This document shows, in pieces, positions 56,268 through 64,000 of a stretch of DNA of 64,000 bases. Position 1 is the stretch's first letter. Every line of letters starts with the position of its first letter. The DNA is from Kineosporia rhizophila (GTDB lineage Bacteria > Actinomycetota > Actinomycetes > Actinomycetales > Kineosporiaceae). The position numbers and the translations under genes were made by a program. Where the stretch lies: positions 124,001-188,000 of the forward strand of contig NZ_JAJSOH010000001.1 of assembly GCF_021277265.1 (NCBI RefSeq), given 5' to 3'. The notes beneath the pieces were generated by a model. The model made no database searches and was not told the DNA's origin. It saw only the letters and a program-made list of their open reading frames with translations.

Positions 56268-58682
56268 GTGTCGACGCAGCAGGCAGATCCACCGATCATG
56301 CTCGGCGAGCTCGATGAACCAGGCGGCCCAGGGGAAGCCGGCCGTGACGCCCGCGCGGTGAACACCGCGAGCGGGCCCGAGGTTCCGAGCCCCGACGATG
56401 TTTTCACAGGGGCCGACGGTGCGGGCGGGGCCGGCGTGCCCGACGTTCCCGAAGGTCCGGCGGGGCAGGCGATCAGCGCCGCCTCAGCGCCTGAGGAATC
56501 GGCCGATCGGCCGGCCGGATACCGAGACGTGTTCGGAGTGCGGGAGTTCCGCGCGGTCTTCGCCGCGGACCTGCTCTCCCTGATCGGCGACCAGGTGGCC
56601 GCCGTGGCCGTCGCCGTCATGCTCTACCAGGACAGCGGCTCGCCACTGCTCGCCGCCGCCGGCTATGCCACCGCCTATGTGCCCTGGCTGCTCGGGGGTC
56701 CACTGCTCGCGGCCTGGGCCGAGCGCTTTCCGGGGCGTTCGGTCATGGTGGCCTGCGACCTGGCCCGCGCACTGCTCATCGCCGTCGCCGCCCTGGCCGG
56801 ATTCGCGCCGCTCGTGGTGGCCGCTCTGGTCTTCCTGTCGGCGATGCTCGCGCCCCCGTTCGACGCCGCCCGCTCTGCCCTGCTGGCCCAGATCCTCACC
56901 GGCAACCGCTACCCCGTAGGCATGTCGCTGCGGCAGGCAGTGCACCAGATCGCCCAGTTGTGCGGTTTCGCAGCGGGGGGCGCGCTGGTGCTGGCCATCA
57001 GCGCCCCCGGCGTACTCGCGTTGAACTGCCTGACCTTCCTGGCCTCGGCCCTGTTGCTCCGGGCGGGCCTGGTGCACAGGGCGGCGCCGAACGCCAAGGG
57101 CGAGAAGCTTGAAGACGCCGAGCGCGAGGACGATGGGCAGGTCGCCTTTGGTTCGGGGGAAGGAAACGACGAAGGACGAGTGGTCGCGGCCGAGGGGGGC
57201 CAGCCGGGAACGGTAGGGGGAACCGAGAAGGCGGATCAGTCGCCTTACCGGCCGCGGCGGGCGCCGGTGGTACCGGTCGTGCCGGGGCAACGGCTGGGTG
57301 GGAAGGGCGATCAGCACCACCAGTTCGATGAGGCGGCAGCCGGGACTTGGGCTGAGCCGCATACCGCTCGAGGCAATGCGGCGGTTCCGGCGGAGGATGG
57401 GCTGCACCGCCAGGCCGTGACCCGGAGGGTTCCGGGCCCGCGGGGGCAGGGCGAAGAGGACCGCCGCTGGCGTCCGGCCGACCAACACCCGGTCGCCCCG
57501 CACGAGGCCGGACAGCACGAGGCCGGACAGCACCCAGCCGACCTGCATCACGTCGGCGGGCAGGACCTGGCCGACCAGCACCCGATCGAACAACCTCCGA
57601 CCGGCCCGCACCGCATCGATGAGTACACGGCCGACCAGCACGTGACCGATCAGCAGCCCGCCGGCCAGCGCCCGGACGGCCTGGCCAACCCGGCCCATCT
57701 CGCCGAGGATTACACCTCCGATCAGCAGCCCGTCCGGCCCTTGGCCGACGAACTGCTTTCCGGTCTGGGCACCTCCGGCCAATCCCCCACCGGTCGACGC
57801 GCCGCTGAAAAGCGCAGCACCGATCAGCGCCCCAAGAACCGCCGCAGCGATGGCCGCCAGACCGGTCGACGGCAGGGCAAGCGACGCAGCCGCCGCCAGC
57901 CCGAACTGGAAAGCAACGAGCAGTTCCAGCCCACCGGCGGCACCACGAGCACCCGCCGCCGCGTCGCCGTGCGCGCCGCCAGGTTCAGCCCGTCCCAACT
58001 GCGCCACCGGGGCCGCCGGGCCGCCGTGGCCCGACAGCGTCGGCGAGCACAAACGTCTTCAGGCACTTCGATCTGGAGCGACATGATCGCCGGCGCCCAG
58101 GTGGTGCGCGGCGACCAGCAGATCTGGTTCCCCCTGCTCCTGGGCATCGTCGGGGCGGCGTACGCGATCGTCCCCGAGGCGATTGCCGTGGCCTACGCGG
58201 CCGAGCTGGGGCACAGCTCCAGCGCGGTGGGGCTGATCATGGCCGCAGCGGCGGCCGGCAGCGTGATCGGGGGGCTGGCGATCGGCCGGTTCGCCGCCCC
58301 CAGCACAGCCGCACGCCTGATGTATCCGCTGGCCCTGGTGGGCACGCTCCCCCTGCTGATCGTGGCGCTGCGCCCCGGGCTGACGATCAGCCTGGCCTTG
58401 TTCGTGCTGTGCGGGCTGGGGCAGGCCTTCCAGGTGGTGGCCAACACCCAGTTCGCCTCGCACGTGCCGGCCGAGGTACGTACCCGGGCGTTCGGAATCG
58501 CGATCGCTGGGCTGTACGGCGGCCAGAGCCTGGCGATCCTGGTGGCCGGGGCGGCGGCGCAGTGGCTCGCCCCGTCGACCGTGATCGCCGGCTCCGGCCT
58601 GGTCGGCGCGCTGGGGATACTGCTGCTCCCCGGGCTGCAGCACGCTGGGTCGGGGCTGCGGGGGCGACACTGCCACCGCTGA
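56268..58682 (+). CDS. MFS transporter with ~325-residue hydrophilic central loop
   Basis: Major facilitator protein of 804 residues. An acidic Gly/Pro-rich N-terminus of about 80 residues precedes six helices (about residues 95-275). A hydrophilic, His/Gln/Pro-rich region reaches about residue 600, and six more helices follow. The first half (V-F-A-A-D-L-L-S-L-I-G-D-Q near 105) and second half (E-V-R-T-R-A-F-G-I near 735) match MFS exporters of the MFS_3 kind, normally about 420 residues. The loop has repeats such as A-D-Q-H-P and A-G-Q-H and ends in a basic Arg-rich part. Substrate unknown. GTG start follows GGGGGAG. Confidence 0.85.
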   Translation: MSTQQADPPIMLGELDEPGGPGEAGRDARAVNTASGPEVPSPDDVFTGADGAGGAGVPDVPEGPAGQAISAASAPEESADRPAGYRDVFGVREFRAVFAADLLSLIGDQVAAVAVAVMLYQDSGSPLLAAAGYATAYVPWLLGGPLLAAWAERFPGRSVMVACDLARALLIAVAALAGFAPLVVAALVFLSAMLAPPFDAARSALLAQILTGNRYPVGMSLRQAVHQIAQLCGFAAGGALVLAISAPGVLALNCLTFLASALLLRAGLVHRAAPNAKGEKLEDAEREDDGQVAFGSGEGNDEGRVVAAEGGQPGTVGGTEKADQSPYRPRRAPVVPVVPGQRLGGKGDQHHQFDEAAAGTWAEPHTARGNAAVPAEDGLHRQAVTRRVPGPRGQGEEDRRWRPADQHPVAPHEAGQHEAGQHPADLHHVGGQDLADQHPIEQPPTGPHRIDEYTADQHVTDQQPAGQRPDGLANPAHLAEDYTSDQQPVRPLADELLSGLGTSGQSPTGRRAAEKRSTDQRPKNRRSDGRQTGRRQGKRRSRRQPELESNEQFQPTGGTTSTRRRVAVRAARFSPSQLRHRGRRAAVARQRRRAQTSSGTSIWSDMIAGAQVVRGDQQIWFPLLLGIVGAAYAIVPEAIAVAYAAELGHSSSAVGLIMAAAAAGSVIGGLAIGRFAAPSTAARLMYPLALVGTLPLLIVALRPGLTISLALFVLCGLGQAFQVVANTQFASHVPAEVRTRAFGIAIAGLYGGQSLAILVAGAAAQWLAPSTVIAGSGLVGALGILLLPGLQHAGSGLRGRHCHR

Positions 58683-58700
58683 GCCCGGCCACCTGATCGC

Positions 58701-60026
58701 CTACCGCTGCCCCAGCGCGGCACCGGCAGAGGCGCTGGCGCCACCACCACCGTCACCGCTCGGCCGACCGCGCGGGTCCAGCGGAGCAGCGTCCTCGTCG
58801 TCGTACTCCTCGGCGTGGTTGGGCATCTGCAGGTCCAGGTGCGCCGTCTCCGGATCCGGCGTGACCGGGGCATGATTCCGGGCCCTCGGCGGGCGGGCGG
58901 CCGGCCTGCGCGAGCCGTTCCGGGCAGAGCCGGAGCCGAAGCCGTCCGAGTCGTCCAGCCCGGCCTCCTCGGCACTGACCACCCCGTCGCGGAAGCCCAG
59001 CTCACCGGGCACCCCGATGTTGCGCTGCACCGGCAGCGACTGCGGGTGGTGGGTCTGCAGCCAGGTCAGCAGCGACTCGCGGATGTCGCAGCGCAGGTCC
59101 CAGGCGCTCGGGCCGTCGTTCGCCGAGGCCAGCACGCGCACCAGCATCGTCGTCTCGGTGGTGTCGACCACCTGCAGCACCCAGGCCTGCCGGTCCCAGA
59201 GCGGGTTGGCGTCGATCACCTGACGGGCGTGCTCACGCAGCTCGGTCAGCGGGGTGGCGTAGTCGAGGTACAGCATCACCGAGCCCAGGATCCGGGCCTG
59301 GTTGCGGGTCCAGTTCTGGAACGGCGTGGTCACGAAGTAGCTGGTCGGCAGCACCAGCCGGCGCTCGTCCCAGAGGTGCACGACCACATAGGTCAGGGTG
59401 ATCTCCTCGATCCAGCCCCACTCGCCCTCCACCACGACCACGTCGTCGATGCGCACCGCGTCGGTGAAGGCCAGCTGCAGGCCGGCGAACATGTTGCCCA
59501 GCGTGGTCTGCGCGGCCAGACCGGCGATGATGCCCGCCACCCCGGCCGAGGCCAGCAGCGAGGCGCCGAAGGTGCGCAGCTGCGGGAACGACATCAGCAC
59601 GGCGGCCAGGCCGAGCACGATCACGACCACCCCGAGCACCCGGCGGACCAGGGTGATCTGGGTGCGGGCCCGGCGGACCCGGCGGTTGTCGGCCACGTCC
59701 ATCCGCAGCCGCCAGAACAGGATCTCCTCCCCCGCCAGCAGCGCTCGCACGATGAGCCAGCAGGCGGAGAGGATGACGGCGATGCCGGCGGCCCGGGTGA
59801 ACGGGCCGGGGACGCTGGGCAGGGCCTGCACGGCAACCTGCAGCGCGATCATCGCCACGGTGAGGATCACCGGCCGACGGCACAACCGGTTGATCGTGAG
59901 GACCGAGCCCGCGTCGGCACGGTTGGCCAGACGTACCGCGAGTCCGGCGATGGTCCAGGCGACCAGCCCGGCTGCGATGGCGATCGCCACCGCGAGGAGA
60001 AGGCTGGTCCAGAGGTCGAGGTCCAC
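58701..60026 (-). CDS. mechanosensitive ion channel MscS family protein
   Basis: Channel protein of 441 residues. Four or five helices lie before residue 190. The pore-lining helix is L-L-A-S-A-G-V-A-G-I-I-A-G-L near 165 and is followed by Q-T-T-L-G-N-M-F-A-G-L-Q, the MscS hinge. The beta domain has I-D-D-V-V near 205 and the P-F-Q-N-W-T block near 255. The C-terminal 90 residues are a Pro/Arg/Asp-rich extension not in MscS. GTG 60026 has AAAGGAG 4 nt upstream and begins right before helix 1; a longer form from 60047 is less likely. It should open under osmotic down-shock. Confidence 0.9.
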   Translation of the reverse strand: MDLDLWTSLLLAVAIAIAAGLVAWTIAGLAVRLANRADAGSVLTINRLCRRPVILTVAMIALQVAVQALPSVPGPFTRAAGIAVILSACWLIVRALLAGEEILFWRLRMDVADNRRVRRARTQITLVRRVLGVVVIVLGLAAVLMSFPQLRTFGASLLASAGVAGIIAGLAAQTTLGNMFAGLQLAFTDAVRIDDVVVVEGEWGWIEEITLTYVVVHLWDERRLVLPTSYFVTTPFQNWTRNQARILGSVMLYLDYATPLTELREHARQVIDANPLWDRQAWVLQVVDTTETTMLVRVLASANDGPSAWDLRCDIRESLLTWLQTHHPQSLPVQRNIGVPGELGFRDGVVSAEEAGLDDSDGFGSGSARNGSRRPAARPPRARNHAPVTPDPETAHLDLQMPNHAEEYDDEDAAPLDPRGRPSGDGGGGASASAGAALGQR

Positions 60027-60284
60027 TGAGCTCCTTTCCCTTCCCACGCTCCACCAATGGGGGCACGGATCAGGTCAGGTCGTTTCGGGTTCTCGGGCTC
60101 CGGGCGTCGATGCAGGGGCCGGCGCCGTCGTCACAGCCCGTCCGGAGTTGAACGACGACGTTATCCAGCCCATCCGTCCCGTGCGGCCCGACATTCCCTC
60201 GCTGAGCCCTCCCCGGAAGAAACGCGCAGGTCGCAGCGTCGCGCTGAGAGGCGAGTCACTCTTGTGCGGGATAGAAAGGGCGAC

Positions 60285-61661
60285 GTGATCAACGCGCCCC
60301 GCACGTCCGTCGTCCTGTTCACCCGGGACCTGCGGGTGCACGACAACCCGGCCCTGCACCATGCCACCCAGGAGGGGCAGGTGGTGCCGCTGTTCGTCCT
60401 CGACCCGAAGATCCTCAAGGGCTCGTACAACCGGCCCAACCGCGCGAAGTTCCTGGCCGAGAGCCTGGCCGACCTCGCCGCCGCGCTCGAGAAGCGCGGC
60501 GCCGGCCTGGTGGTCCGCCGGGGCGAGGTGGCGGCCGAGGTGGCCGAGCTGGTCCAGACCGTGAAGGCCTCGGCCGTGCACATGGCCGGCGACGCCAGCG
60601 GCTTCTCCCACCGTCGGGAGGACGCGTTGCGCGAGGCCCTGGACGAGCTGGACTGCGAGCTGCACGTGCACGACGATTCGCTGTTCGTGGTGCCCCCGGG
60701 GCAGATCACGGCCGTGGGCAAGACCCACATGTCAGTGTTCTCGCCCTACCACCGCAAGTGGGAGAAGGAGCCCCGGCGTACTCCGCTGAGCCCGCCCCGC
60801 AAGCTCGCGCTGCCCGCCGGGATCGAGACCGGGAAGGTCCCGACGGCGAACGAGATCAGCTCGGGTGAGACGGCGCCGCACATGTCGGCCGGAGGCGAGA
60901 CGGCCGGGCGCAAGCTGTTCAGGACCTGGCTGGAGCAGCGGGCCGAGGGCTACGCGGACGACCACGACGACATGGCCGGCGACCGCACCAGCCGGATCTC
61001 GCCCTACCTGCACTTCGGCTGCCTCTCCCCGCTGGAGGTGGTCACGAAGGCGTGGGACATGGCCCCGGCGTTCACCCGCCAGATGGCCTGGCGCGACTTC
61101 CACGCCCAGGTGCTGGCCGCCAACCCCAAGTCCACCCAGGTCGATCTACGGCCCCGCAACGACCGGTGGCGCCGGGGTAAGGACGCGGAGCGTGAGTTCA
61201 AGGCCTGGAAAGAAGGCCGTACCGGGTGGCCCCTGGTCGACGCCTGTATGCGCCAACTCGTCGACGAGGGGTGGATGCACAACCGGGGACGCCTGGTGGT
61301 GGGCCACTTCCTGTGCAAGACCCTGTACCTGGACTGGCGTTGGGGAGCCCAGTTCTTCGTCGACCACCTGATCGACGGCGACACCGCCAACAACACGATG
61401 AACTGGCAGTGGGTGGCCGGGACGGGCACGGACTCCCGGTTCAACCGGATCCTGAGCGTCAGTTCGCAGGCCGAGCGTTACGACCCGAACGGCGACTTCG
61501 TGCGCCGCTACGTGCCGGAGCTGTCCGACGTTCCCGGAGCCAAGGTGCACGCCCCCTGGAAGCTGCCCACCGACGTCCGCAAGCAGTTGAACTACCCAGA
61601 ACCGATTGTGGACGTACGTGAGGGCAACGAGCGTTTCCTCGCCGCCCGGGGTAAGCGGTAG
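60285..61661 (+). CDS. phrB: deoxyribodipyrimidine photolyase
   Basis: Class I photolyase/cryptochrome of 458 residues. The N-terminal antenna-binding domain starts V-V-L-F-T-R-D-L-R-V-H-D-N-P. The FAD domain has R-I-S-P-Y-L-H-F-G near residue 238, W-R-D-F-H-A near 267, M-R-Q-L near 320, M-H-N-R near 331, and N-W-Q-W-V-A-G-T-G-T-D near 372, which is typical of CPD photolyases. It repairs UV-made cyclobutane dimers with blue light. GTG 60285 follows AAAGGG by 6 nt; the open frame reaches farther upstream but without conserved sequence. Convergent with serA. Confidence 0.93.
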   Translation: MINAPRTSVVLFTRDLRVHDNPALHHATQEGQVVPLFVLDPKILKGSYNRPNRAKFLAESLADLAAALEKRGAGLVVRRGEVAAEVAELVQTVKASAVHMAGDASGFSHRREDALREALDELDCELHVHDDSLFVVPPGQITAVGKTHMSVFSPYHRKWEKEPRRTPLSPPRKLALPAGIETGKVPTANEISSGETAPHMSAGGETAGRKLFRTWLEQRAEGYADDHDDMAGDRTSRISPYLHFGCLSPLEVVTKAWDMAPAFTRQMAWRDFHAQVLAANPKSTQVDLRPRNDRWRRGKDAEREFKAWKEGRTGWPLVDACMRQLVDEGWMHNRGRLVVGHFLCKTLYLDWRWGAQFFVDHLIDGDTANNTMNWQWVAGTGTDSRFNRILSVSSQAERYDPNGDFVRRYVPELSDVPGAKVHAPWKLPTDVRKQLNYPEPIVDVREGNERFLAARGKR

Positions 61662-61686
61662 GGGAAAGGCTCGCTGCCCTCAGCGA

Positions 61687-62931
61687 CTAGGAGAGCTGCA
61701 GCTCGCGCACGCGGATGGTGTCAGGCAGCTTGCGCAGCGCGTTCAGCACCTGCTCGGTGGGGCGGGCGCCGATGTCGGTGATCACGTAGCCCACCTCGCC
61801 GCGGGTGCCCAGGGTCTGACCGTCGATGTTGACCTTCTCTTCGGCCAGCACGCTGTTGATCGCGGCCAGCACGCCCGGGGTGTTGCGGTGGATGTGCACC
61901 AGGCGGGTGCCCTCGGCCTCGGGGGTGGCCAGCTGCGGGAAGTTGATGCTCAGCGCCGTGCTGCCGAACAGCGTGTAGTCGCGCAGCTTGCCGGCCACGA
62001 ACCGGCCGATGTCCTGCTGGGCCTCTTCGGTGGAACCACCGATGTGCGGGGTCAGGATGACGTTCGGCATGCCCTGCAGCGGGGAGACGAACTTGTCGCC
62101 GCGAGCCTTCGGCTCCTCCGGGAACACGTCGATCGCCGCGCCGGCCAGGTGACCGCTCTCCAGGCGACGGCGCAGCGCCTCCTGGTCGACCACGAACCCA
62201 CGCGAGAGGTTGAGGAACAGGCTGCCCGGCTTCATCAGGGCGAACTGCTCGTCACCGAAGAAGTCGGCGTTGCCCCGGCGGCCGTCGACGTGCAGGGTGA
62301 CCACGTCGACCTGGGAGAGCAGCGACTCCAGGCTGGTGACCGGCTTGGCGGTGCCCAGCGGGAGGCGGTCGGCGGTGTCGTAGAACAGCACCTGCATGCC
62401 CAGGTTCTCGGCCAGCACCGACAGCTGGGTGCCGATGTTGCCGTAGCCGACGATGCCGAGCTTGCGCCCTCGCACCTCGTGCAGGCCGGTGGCCGACTTG
62501 TCCCAGATGCCCTCGTGCATCCCGCGGTCCTTCTCGGTCAGCCGCCGGGTCATCGCGATGATCTCGGCCAGGGCCAGCTCGACCACGCTGCGGGTGTTGG
62601 AGAAGGGGGCGTTGAACACGGCGACGCCCCGGGCCTGGGCCGCGGCCACGTCGATCTGGTTGGTGCCGATGCAGAAGGCGCCGATCGCCAGCAGGTCGGG
62701 CAGCTCGGCCAGGGCGCGCTCGGTGACGTTGGTCTTGGACCGGATCCCGAGCACGTGCACGCCGGCGGCCTGCTCGATCAGCTCGTCCTCGTCCAGGGCG
62801 CCAGTGACCGAGACGACCTCGGCCCCGACCGCCTCGAACGCGGCCACGGCATCCGGGTGGATGTTCTCCAGCAGCAGGACGCGGAGCCCGGTGGCGGGAG
62901 GGTTCTTGATGCTCACTGCAGTCACGCTCAC
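61687..62931 (-). CDS. serA: D-3-phosphoglycerate dehydrogenase
   Basis: SerA of about 414 residues, the E. coli-like short type with an ACT domain. The NAD motif G-I-V-G-Y-G-N-I-G is near residue 160, catalytic Arg is in N-L-S-R-G near 240, and His in T-P-H-I-G-G-S near 293. The ACT domain occupies about the last 75 residues and should give feedback control by serine. It catalyses the first step of serine synthesis from 3-phosphoglycerate. The start is uncertain: GTG 62931, GTG 62913 and ATG 62985 are all in frame and none has a good ribosome site. Confidence 0.92.
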   Translation of the reverse strand: MSVTAVSIKNPPATGLRVLLLENIHPDAVAAFEAVGAEVVSVTGALDEDELIEQAAGVHVLGIRSKTNVTERALAELPDLLAIGAFCIGTNQIDVAAAQARGVAVFNAPFSNTRSVVELALAEIIAMTRRLTEKDRGMHEGIWDKSATGLHEVRGRKLGIVGYGNIGTQLSVLAENLGMQVLFYDTADRLPLGTAKPVTSLESLLSQVDVVTLHVDGRRGNADFFGDEQFALMKPGSLFLNLSRGFVVDQEALRRRLESGHLAGAAIDVFPEEPKARGDKFVSPLQGMPNVILTPHIGGSTEEAQQDIGRFVAGKLRDYTLFGSTALSINFPQLATPEAEGTRLVHIHRNTPGVLAAINSVLAEEKVNIDGQTLGTRGEVGYVITDIGARPTEQVLNALRKLPDTIRVRELQLS

Positions 62932-63168
62932 AAGCTGTAGGTCGGTTCGAGGACGGACGTAGCGCTCGGTAGATGCTACGAGCATGTTTCGTGCGCTCTA
63001 GAACTCTACTCCCGACGGGCCGGAGTCTGTCTTCTGGTTTCGCGACGCTGCTGTCATGACAAGAACCTGTGAGCTCGCAGTAATCCCTGTAGATGCCGTA
63101 CGAACGGCCGACATCATTCCCAGCGCGTGTGCCGATCCAGGTCGCGCCGGAGGGAGAGCCGCAGAACG

Positions 63169-63609
63169 ATGTCGATTTCCACGATCAGCAGCACGGCCTA
63201 CAACCTGAGCCCCTACGCGGTGGGGCAGCCGGGCGCGGCGACCACCGGGGCCGACTACGACGCCGCCTCCGGCCGTTCCCTGAACCCGGCCGGCCTGTCC
63301 CCCCAGAACGCCCGCACCCCCTCCGACCTGCAGGCCGTGCAGTTCCGCGAGCGCCGGGACGAGCGCACCCCCGAGCCGGCCCCGCCCAATCCGGACAACG
63401 CCACCGGGGTGCTCAGCGGTTCGCTCACCCAGGAGCAGCAGGACACGCTGAACTCACTGAGCTCCCTGCTCGACACCGACACCGAGACGTTGCAGGCGAA
63501 CCTGCAGAACGGCAGCACCCTGGCCGACCTGGCCGAGCAGGCGGGGGTGAACGCCACCACGGTGGCCTCGGTGAGCCAGGACGGGCTGCTCTTCGACACC
63601 TCGGTCTAA
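63169..63609 (+). CDS. hypothetical small Ser/Thr/Gln-rich protein
   Basis: A 146-residue protein of unknown function. The first half (residues 1-75) is Pro/Arg-rich and looks disordered. The second half has a helical block with L-T-Q-E-Q-Q-D-T-L-N-S-L-S-S-L-L near 88-103 and T-L-A-D-L-A-E-Q-A-G-V near 122-132, like a small helix-turn-helix or LysM-type helix pair. There is no signal peptide. GGAGGGAG lies 14 nt before the ATG, a long gap. A convergent gene follows the terminator. Confidence 0.7.
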   Translation: MSISTISSTAYNLSPYAVGQPGAATTGADYDAASGRSLNPAGLSPQNARTPSDLQAVQFRERRDERTPEPAPPNPDNATGVLSGSLTQEQQDTLNSLSSLLDTDTETLQANLQNGSTLADLAEQAGVNATTVASVSQDGLLFDTSV

Positions 63610-63616
63610 GAACGGT

Positions 63617-63653
63617 CGCGGGCCCTCTTCCGGCGGTCGGACGAGGGCCCGCG
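63617..63653. terminator. bidirectional hairpin terminator
   Basis: The 11-bp perfect arms CGCGGGCCCTC/GAGGGCCCGCG with a 15-nt loop lie between convergent stops at 63609 and 63659. Confidence 0.75.
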
Positions 63654-63658
63654 CCGGT

Positions 63659-64000
63659 TCAGCTGCTGGCCGTGGCCGACGCGGTGGGCCGGCCGGTCGG
63701 CACCTCCAGGCCGCAGGCCTTCAGGGCGGCCTGGGCGTCCTCGTCCTGAAGGATCTGGCCCATCCCCCCGCCGCCTCCACCGCCGCCGGGCGCACCCGAG
63801 GGCATCCCGCTGGGCATGTCCGTGGGCCGGTTGCTGGGCATGTCGGTGGGCATGTCGGTGGGGCGCTCGCCCATGTCGGGCACTTCGATGCCGGCGGCGG
63901 TCAGGCATTCCTGGATCTGCTGGAACTGGCCGTTGTTGCCGCCGCCCGGTCCGGCCGCCGCGGAGGCGCTGGCCGTGCTGGTGGCCTCGGTCGACCCGGC
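63659..64000 (-). CDS. hypothetical Met/Pro/Gly-rich protein, 5' end beyond window
   Basis: C-terminal 113 residues of a protein whose start lies past position 64000. It has a Ser/Ala/Thr-rich stretch, then E-C-L-T-A-A-G-I-E-V-P, a run of T-D-M-P and S-G-M-P units, a poly-Gly run, and K-A-C-G-L-E-V-P-T-G before the stop. The two Cys motifs look like copies of one short unit (C-x-x-x-G-[IL]-E-V-P). The composition suggests an exported protein, but no signal can be seen here. Confidence 0.65.
   Translation of the reverse strand, partial: AGSTEATSTASASAAAGPGGGNNGQFQQIQECLTAAGIEVPDMGERPTDMPTDMPSNRPTDMPSGMPSGAPGGGGGGGGMGQILQDEDAQAALKACGLEVPTGRPTASATASS

Noticed and set aside
55891..56292. 133-codon minus-strand frame in the divergent intergenic region
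   Set aside because: No ribosome site, it overlaps the MFS start, and the composition is not typical of real proteins here.
1..64000. tRNA, rRNA, insertion sequences or prophage genes
   Set aside because: No cloverleaf or rRNA-like stretch, transposase, integrase or phage structural gene was recognised on reading both strands; a tRNA scan could still be run.

Overview
This 64 kb window is chromosomal DNA of a high-GC actinomycete. The signs are G/C-rich third codon positions, many GTG starts, a SARP/AfsR-type regulator, a DUF3516-type helicase and many apparently leaderless promoters. A Kineosporiales-like organism would fit, but that is inference; no rRNA or tRNA gene is present to place it. 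I see no phage, insertion sequence or CRISPR array. The window opens inside an M3 peptidase gene and closes inside a small Met/Pro-rich protein gene.

Layout. 1-8.7 kb: M3 peptidase, alpha/beta hydrolase, DHH phosphoesterase, then a coupled peptidoglycan-precursor operon murL-type epimerase/MurD2-type ligase preceded by pgeF (all minus strand), then a Gfo/Idh/MocA oxidoreductase. 8.7-13.9 kb: three head-to-tail paralogous pairs of ECF sigma factor plus membrane-anchored partner, with identical 40-nt spacers. 14.2-19.1 kb: galactose mutarotase with a His-rich insert and a two-gene heterodimeric ABC exporter. 19.3-25 kb: a nonulosonic (sialic/Kdn-type) acid locus with an NeuA-HAD phosphatase fusion, NeuB and two putative glycosyltransferases, plus a divergent methyltransferase. 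25.1-30.7 kb: histidine kinase, response regulator and a MacB/FtsX-type ABC transporter. 30.8-39.4 kb: SDR, DUF3516 helicase, a conserved-hypothetical pair, ADP-ribosylglycohydrolase, rhodanese and a secreted three-repeat protein.

39.4-42.7 kb is a five-gene operon (small membrane protein, ApbE flavin transferase, haem-type membrane protein, NuoF-like protein, ferredoxin) that looks like an electron route from the cytoplasm to a flavinylated extracytoplasmic acceptor. 42.8-44.9 kb is an acyltransferase-3/SGNH protein. 44.9-48.3 kb is a protein with a degenerate Hsp70-like head, about 400 residues of five-residue NGT-type repeats, one membrane segment and an FN3 domain. 48.5-51.8 kb pairs a receiver-thioredoxin-reductase-like fusion (CxxC lost) with a cyclic-nucleotide-domain histidine kinase. 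51.8-64 kb: AfsR-like regulator, MFS transporter with a very large hydrophilic loop, MscS channel, photolyase, SerA and two small proteins.

The most promising items for new biology are the triplicated sigma/partner operon with hairpin elements at each sigma start, the NGT-repeat Hsp70-like protein, the nonulosonic acid locus and the redox-inactive TrxR-receiver/kinase pair. Several gene ends carry unusually long perfect hairpins that share a GRGGACGNNKGTG core, and at least eight genes have a TANNNT hexamer 6-9 nt before the start codon.
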